Assembly (NCBI GenBank): GCA_961205875.1 | Contig: OY540815.1 | Coordinates: forward strand, 15,747,638 to 15,811,637 | Length of the DNA stretch: 64,000 nt | DNA from: Sialis fuliginosa | Taxonomy: Eukaryota; Arthropoda; Insecta; Megaloptera; Sialidae | Reading direction: 5' to 3' | Part shown: positions 60,117-64,000 of the stretch, piece by piece | How the letters are laid out: each line of letters starts with the position of its first letter | How positions within the stretch are numbered: the stretch's first letter is position 1 | Translations under genes and position numbers: made by a program | Notes under the pieces: model-generated | The model's input: the letters and a program-made list of their open reading frames with translations, nothing else | The model's database searches: none | Told to the model about the DNA's origin: nothing

Positions 60117-61530
60117 TCGGCCAAGTGCGTGTTGGGCACGCACATGATAGGGTTCCGTAGTCATTCTCACTATGATTTATTCTAAAAATTTTCATAAACT
60201 ATTTTTGCTACGTTTTTGTTCGTTTAAAAGCTACATTCTAGAATTTTTCAGATTTTTACATCGATAGTTTAGAAAATAGAGGGGCGCGAGGCGCTCTGAT
60301 AACGACTTTGAACGCAAATATATCGTGACTAGGGTTTGCAATCCCGCAATGCGGGATCCCGCATTCCCGCGGGATCCCGCACGTTTTGGAGATCTGCGGA
60401 TCCCGCACTGAAAATGCGGGATCCGCGCGGAATTTTTTGAACATTAAATTTGTAGGTCGCGTGCGTTTTGAATACTTATAAAGCGTAAATATGGATAAAA
60501 AAGGTAACAATTTTGAAAAAAAAAATTAATGTTGAGATGACTGAATATGAAACTAGTGGAATTTTTACATATCTCTTGTTCACGATTAGTTAAGTGGTTA
60601 CATACTCAAGAATTAAAAAAAAAAAAACGTTCGAAAAATGTGACCGCACAACCGATTAAAACATGCCAGGATTCGCGCGACTCAGGTGACGAAAGAAGCT
60701 CGAACAGCCCGCAGATTACAAAAAAAAAAACATAAAAAATACAAAATACAAAAATTTAGAAGAAGAATGGCAGATTAAATGAAAGTTAACCACAAAAATT
60801 TAATACACAAAATTCGTGTTTTCTCAAAACTATCTTTTTCTATACGATCTACACGATATTTTTTTAACAGATTGTCCCTAAAATGCAACCGTAAATAATG
60901 ATATTTAGTGGTTTAGTTTTACGTGACATACTGTATATACCAGCGCGGCGTAAAAGGCGACGTACGTATAAAACAAGGGCTAATTTATACGCAACGAAGG
61001 ACTTAAAAAAATTGAAATGGATAATCGAACAAAAAGACAAAAGTAGTTAGAAGCATCTTGTACTTGTACCTAACATATTAGACAGTCTCCTATTCACAGG
61101 TGTATTTTATGGATTTTATGTCGGTCTATACGGTACATGTTACGTTTATGTATCATATGTTACCGCTATGAAACTATTTTTCATTATTTAATTGTCAAGT
61201 TAACTAAATAATAGTAATTTTAAGCATGAATAATAAAAATTTTGGAAAAAATTTGGAAAAACTGCGGGATCCCGCGGGATTTGCAGATTTCCCGCAAAAT
61301 TCCCGCGGGAAAAAAAAGTCTGCGGGATTGCAAACCCTAATCGTGACTGAAAACTTTTCAGTCTATGGGAAGGGGATCTAAAAAATATGTTTTTTCAAAA
61401 ACCTCATTATTTCTGTTTTTGGGTTATCAATCTACGTCCGTATACCACATTTTATCTTAGTCGGTATAAAATTTATATAGACGGACAGAGTGAAACTATA
61501 AGGGTTCCTAGTTTTCTACGGAACCCTAAA
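60117..61530 (-). repeat. AGGGTTCCGTAG-type repeat, copy interrupted by an hAT element
   Basis: Reverse-orientation copy of 20509-21067: CGGCCAAGTGCGTGTTGGGC opens it and CTACGGAACCCT closes it. It is split by the 1,010-bp element at 60330-61339. Confidence 0.75.
60330..61339. mobile_element. hAT-like non-autonomous element with 8-bp target duplication
   Basis: The ends TAGGGTTTGCAATCCCGC and GCGGGATTGCAAACCCTA are perfect 18-bp inverted repeats. ATCGTGAC is duplicated on both sides (60322-60329 and 61340-61347), the 8-bp signature of hAT insertion. Multiple GCGGGATCCCGC-type motifs lie just inside each end, as subterminal repeats. The interior has no transposase; the frame at 60547-60735 is short and Lys-rich without a BED finger. 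Confidence 0.9.
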
Positions 61531-61983
61531 AAGAAGAAAATTCAATGAAAGTATAAAATCGTTATCTCATACTTGGGAATTTGCCAAATAAACTATCAAA
61601 TATAGTAATGGTACCTAAATATTCAGTTTGTTATTGTTATCCGTGCTATTATATAACAAAGTATACGTTGTAAAAGTAAATAATTTATCCCATTATTATA
61701 TATATACGCTGTTTATTTTTCCATCATCGTTATATTTATACATATCTACAAATTTTAGTACTAATTAAGATTAATTGTTTTAAAACGTTTCAATCAACTA
61801 TTAATTAGACAACGATCCAGCTTTACAAGTTTTAATGACAATAAAATGTCAATAAATAAATGTTATTATTGACTTGGCAGTTGACGTGTTAAGATAAAAT
61901 TATTTTACAGATATATCGGTCAAGGATTTTATATAAGGGAAGGGGATAACGGTATAATGAAAATTACGAAATAATAAAAAAAA

Positions 61984-62735
61984 CATCTGCCAAGTAAATG
62001 CACAGTGCTTCCTCGTGCTAAATTTACTAAAACCGATAGTGTTCAGATAAATTGCCTGGCATTGGTTAACCATTTAATTTTTATACAAATTTTACTAAAA
62101 AATCTTAGTTCGAATTTTTTCTTAAAACGCACCTGAATATTTTTTCATATATTTTTAATTTTTTGACAATTTCAATCTAAATCTAAATTAATGCAAATGT
62201 CAAAATGACATTATCCAATCAAATATCAATTTAGAAAAACAAAACACGAATTTTTAAAATTAATTTAGATAAATCTTTGTAAGGGAATATTTTACAACAA
62301 ACGTAGTAGACCCATATTATAGGAAATTTAATTCTCTACAAAAATATTCTATACAATTTTCTAGTAACATGTGTCGTTCTTGAGATATCTTGAAAAAATA
62401 AATATTTTGGGGTGTCACCTCTCCCCCTTACACACGATTTTGATGATTTTGAAATGGGACCGTCCTCAAACCAAACCCAACCATCCGACCAAGTTTCATT
62501 AATATCGGTTCAGTGGTTCGTGAGTTATGCGTGTGACAAGGATTCAGGGGACAGACGGACACACGGACACACGGACAGATAGACAGACACGGAACGAAAA
62601 GTGTTTGTCTTGACGTGAAACGGATAAATAAATTTAAAATTTTGAAATTGGAGAACTTTTTTTTTGTCTCAATCTGAAACGATCACATAGCTTCTCGTAT
62701 CTTCGATATTGCGAGGAAGCAATATATGCAGTGTG
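61984..62735 (-). repeat. Dispersed repeat, family A (fullest copy)
   Basis: Read on the minus strand it runs from a GCTTCCTCGCAATATCGAAG block and a GACAAACACTTTTCGTTCCG block, through a ladder of GTCCGTGTGTCC units, an ACCACTGAACCGATATTAAT motif and the TTTAGATTTAGATTGAAATT block, to GCACTGTGCATTTACTTGGC. The middle motif is typical of insect retrotransposon tails or SINE-like repeats. No ORF. Confidence 0.7.
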
Positions 62736-64000
62736 TTAAAATAGTGTCGGAAAATTAAGAGCATAAATCAACTCTTCCAGAGATATGAGTGATTCTGAAT
62801 TTAGGGAATACAAATGAGTTAATGAATTTCACAGGAAACTTGATAAAGCGATGATAAACAGATACATAATATGATCATGAAGCTGTAAATTGCTCATATC
62901 TACAGAAGGGTTGTTTTGCAGATCCTTGTTGACTGGATCTTATTTTGCTTATATTATTTATTTATATATTATTTAACACTCTGTATAATATAGAGAGGAA
63001 ATGGATTAGTATAAGAGAAGGTGATAAATTGGAAGCTTAAGGATTAAACGACAATACATGCTAATGTTGTAATTCGAAATACAATAAAATATGATTACTC
63101 ATTACTTTGAGAATATTGAAGACAAATATCAATTTGGTATAAAATAATATTTATTCGATTTTCTTTAAAAAATTTATTGTTAGGTAAAATGAGACAATGT
63201 TCGGGGCATGATGGGTATATGTACATATATTTTTTTATGTAATTATAAAAAATGCGTTTCAGAATCGGTATTGCCATTTTTATAAAACACAAGAGGCATA
63301 TAAACACGACCACATCACTTTCTTGGGTACCATTATGCTGTATTTAGACCAAAAAGATAAAAATATGATTTGTATTATGTTAAAATACTCTTCAGGAATT
63401 GCCAAATAGTGAGAAAAATCTAAAAAATATATTTTATAAATTTCTGACAAAAATTCGAATTTATAAATTCGTTGATGAGTACGATAGTTTTACTCCGGCC
63501 CCTATCTTACCCTCTCGATTTGATTTTCATTAAAAATGATAGAAAACCATAAAAATAATTAATCGCAGCCACTGTATTTACTTGTATTTATTGTAGTTAT
63601 GTAAGTATTATATAGACAACTAAAATTGGCAGCGTGTTTACTTCCGCAATATTTCTGGATCGGACTTAAATATGTTCAAAAACAACAAACATTGAACAAA
63701 ATTATTTTTCCTCCAGTTCTCTTTTCTATTGTATTTTGTAGATTTGTCAATTAATTAATTGTTATTATTAAAATAATTTTAAATTAAATTGAGTGTCATA
63801 TTTAGATCTCTTATTTCATTATTAATTAACTTTACAATTAAATATTTAATGTTACACCATATATCAATTTGAGTTAATAATAATTTTTTAGTTAAATGTA
63901 TTTATAAATAATAATAATTATTTACATCCAAACGTCAATTAGTATTATAAATGAAAACTGATGTGGAACCGCCTTTAAAAATACTGTTTTAAAAATAATT
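62736..64000. other. Gene-free AT-rich end of the window
   Basis: No coding signal, RNA gene or repeat family recognised. The ORF at 63095-63313 is an AT-rich, hydrophobic frame without a known pattern. Confidence 0.55.

Noticed and set aside
1..64000. CRISPR arrays, tRNA and rRNA genes
   Set aside because: No regularly spaced repeats, tRNA box motifs or rRNA segments were seen; the sequence is eukaryotic.

Overview
The window is AT-rich nuclear DNA from an insect. The evidence is a ZAD-type C2H2 zinc-finger gene, a Methuselah-like receptor, a glycine-rich secreted (cuticle-type) protein, GT-AG introns, and many small inverted-repeat elements of the Tc1/mariner, PIF/Harbinger, hAT, piggyBac-like and Helitron-like kinds. 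The style (AT-rich, spread-out genes, dense MITEs) would fit a hemipteran, but the sequence alone does not prove the order.

Six protein-coding genes could be resolved, five of them from start to stop. (1) ARL2BP/BART, one exon, minus strand (2549-3025). (2) The 3' half of a Methuselah-like GPCR, plus strand, three exons (7675-9913); its 5' exons were not found. (3) A 293-residue, basic, Asn/Gln-rich protein resembling the mRNA-export adaptor FYTTD1/UIF, five exons, minus strand (16055-17830). (4) A 275-residue secreted glycine-rich protein, five exons, plus strand (36498-43381), with a TATA box. (5) A 679-residue ZAD protein with 11 C2H2 fingers, five exons, minus strand (45085-47475). (6) IFT80, 13 exons, 760 residues, minus strand (47675-50968). 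Exon joins were chosen so that GT-AG boundaries and reading phase agree throughout.

Layout: 1-2460 repeats; 2.5-3.2 kb ARL2BP and its promoter; 3.2-7.6 kb repeats and a hammerhead-ribozyme motif; 7.7-9.9 kb the receptor, whose introns carry a ~490 bp foldback and another inverted-repeat element; 9.9-16 kb repeats with a dead mariner fragment; 16-17.8 kb the UIF-like gene; 17.8-36.4 kb a gene desert full of MITEs; 36.4-43.4 kb the glycine-rich gene; 45-51 kb the zinc-finger gene and IFT80 in tandem; 51-64 kb another gene-poor stretch with a PIF/Harbinger first-exon remnant and an hAT-type element nested inside an older repeat.

The genes are not a functional cluster, with one exception. ARL2BP and IFT80 both act in cilia, and both have RFX X-box palindromes 100-160 bp upstream of their ATG (two for ARL2BP, one near-perfect for IFT80), so they probably share RFX control in ciliated sensory neurons. 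The most notable non-coding features are these X-boxes, the hammerhead motif at 4223-4274, the foldback inside the receptor gene, and the nested hAT element with its 8 bp target duplication.
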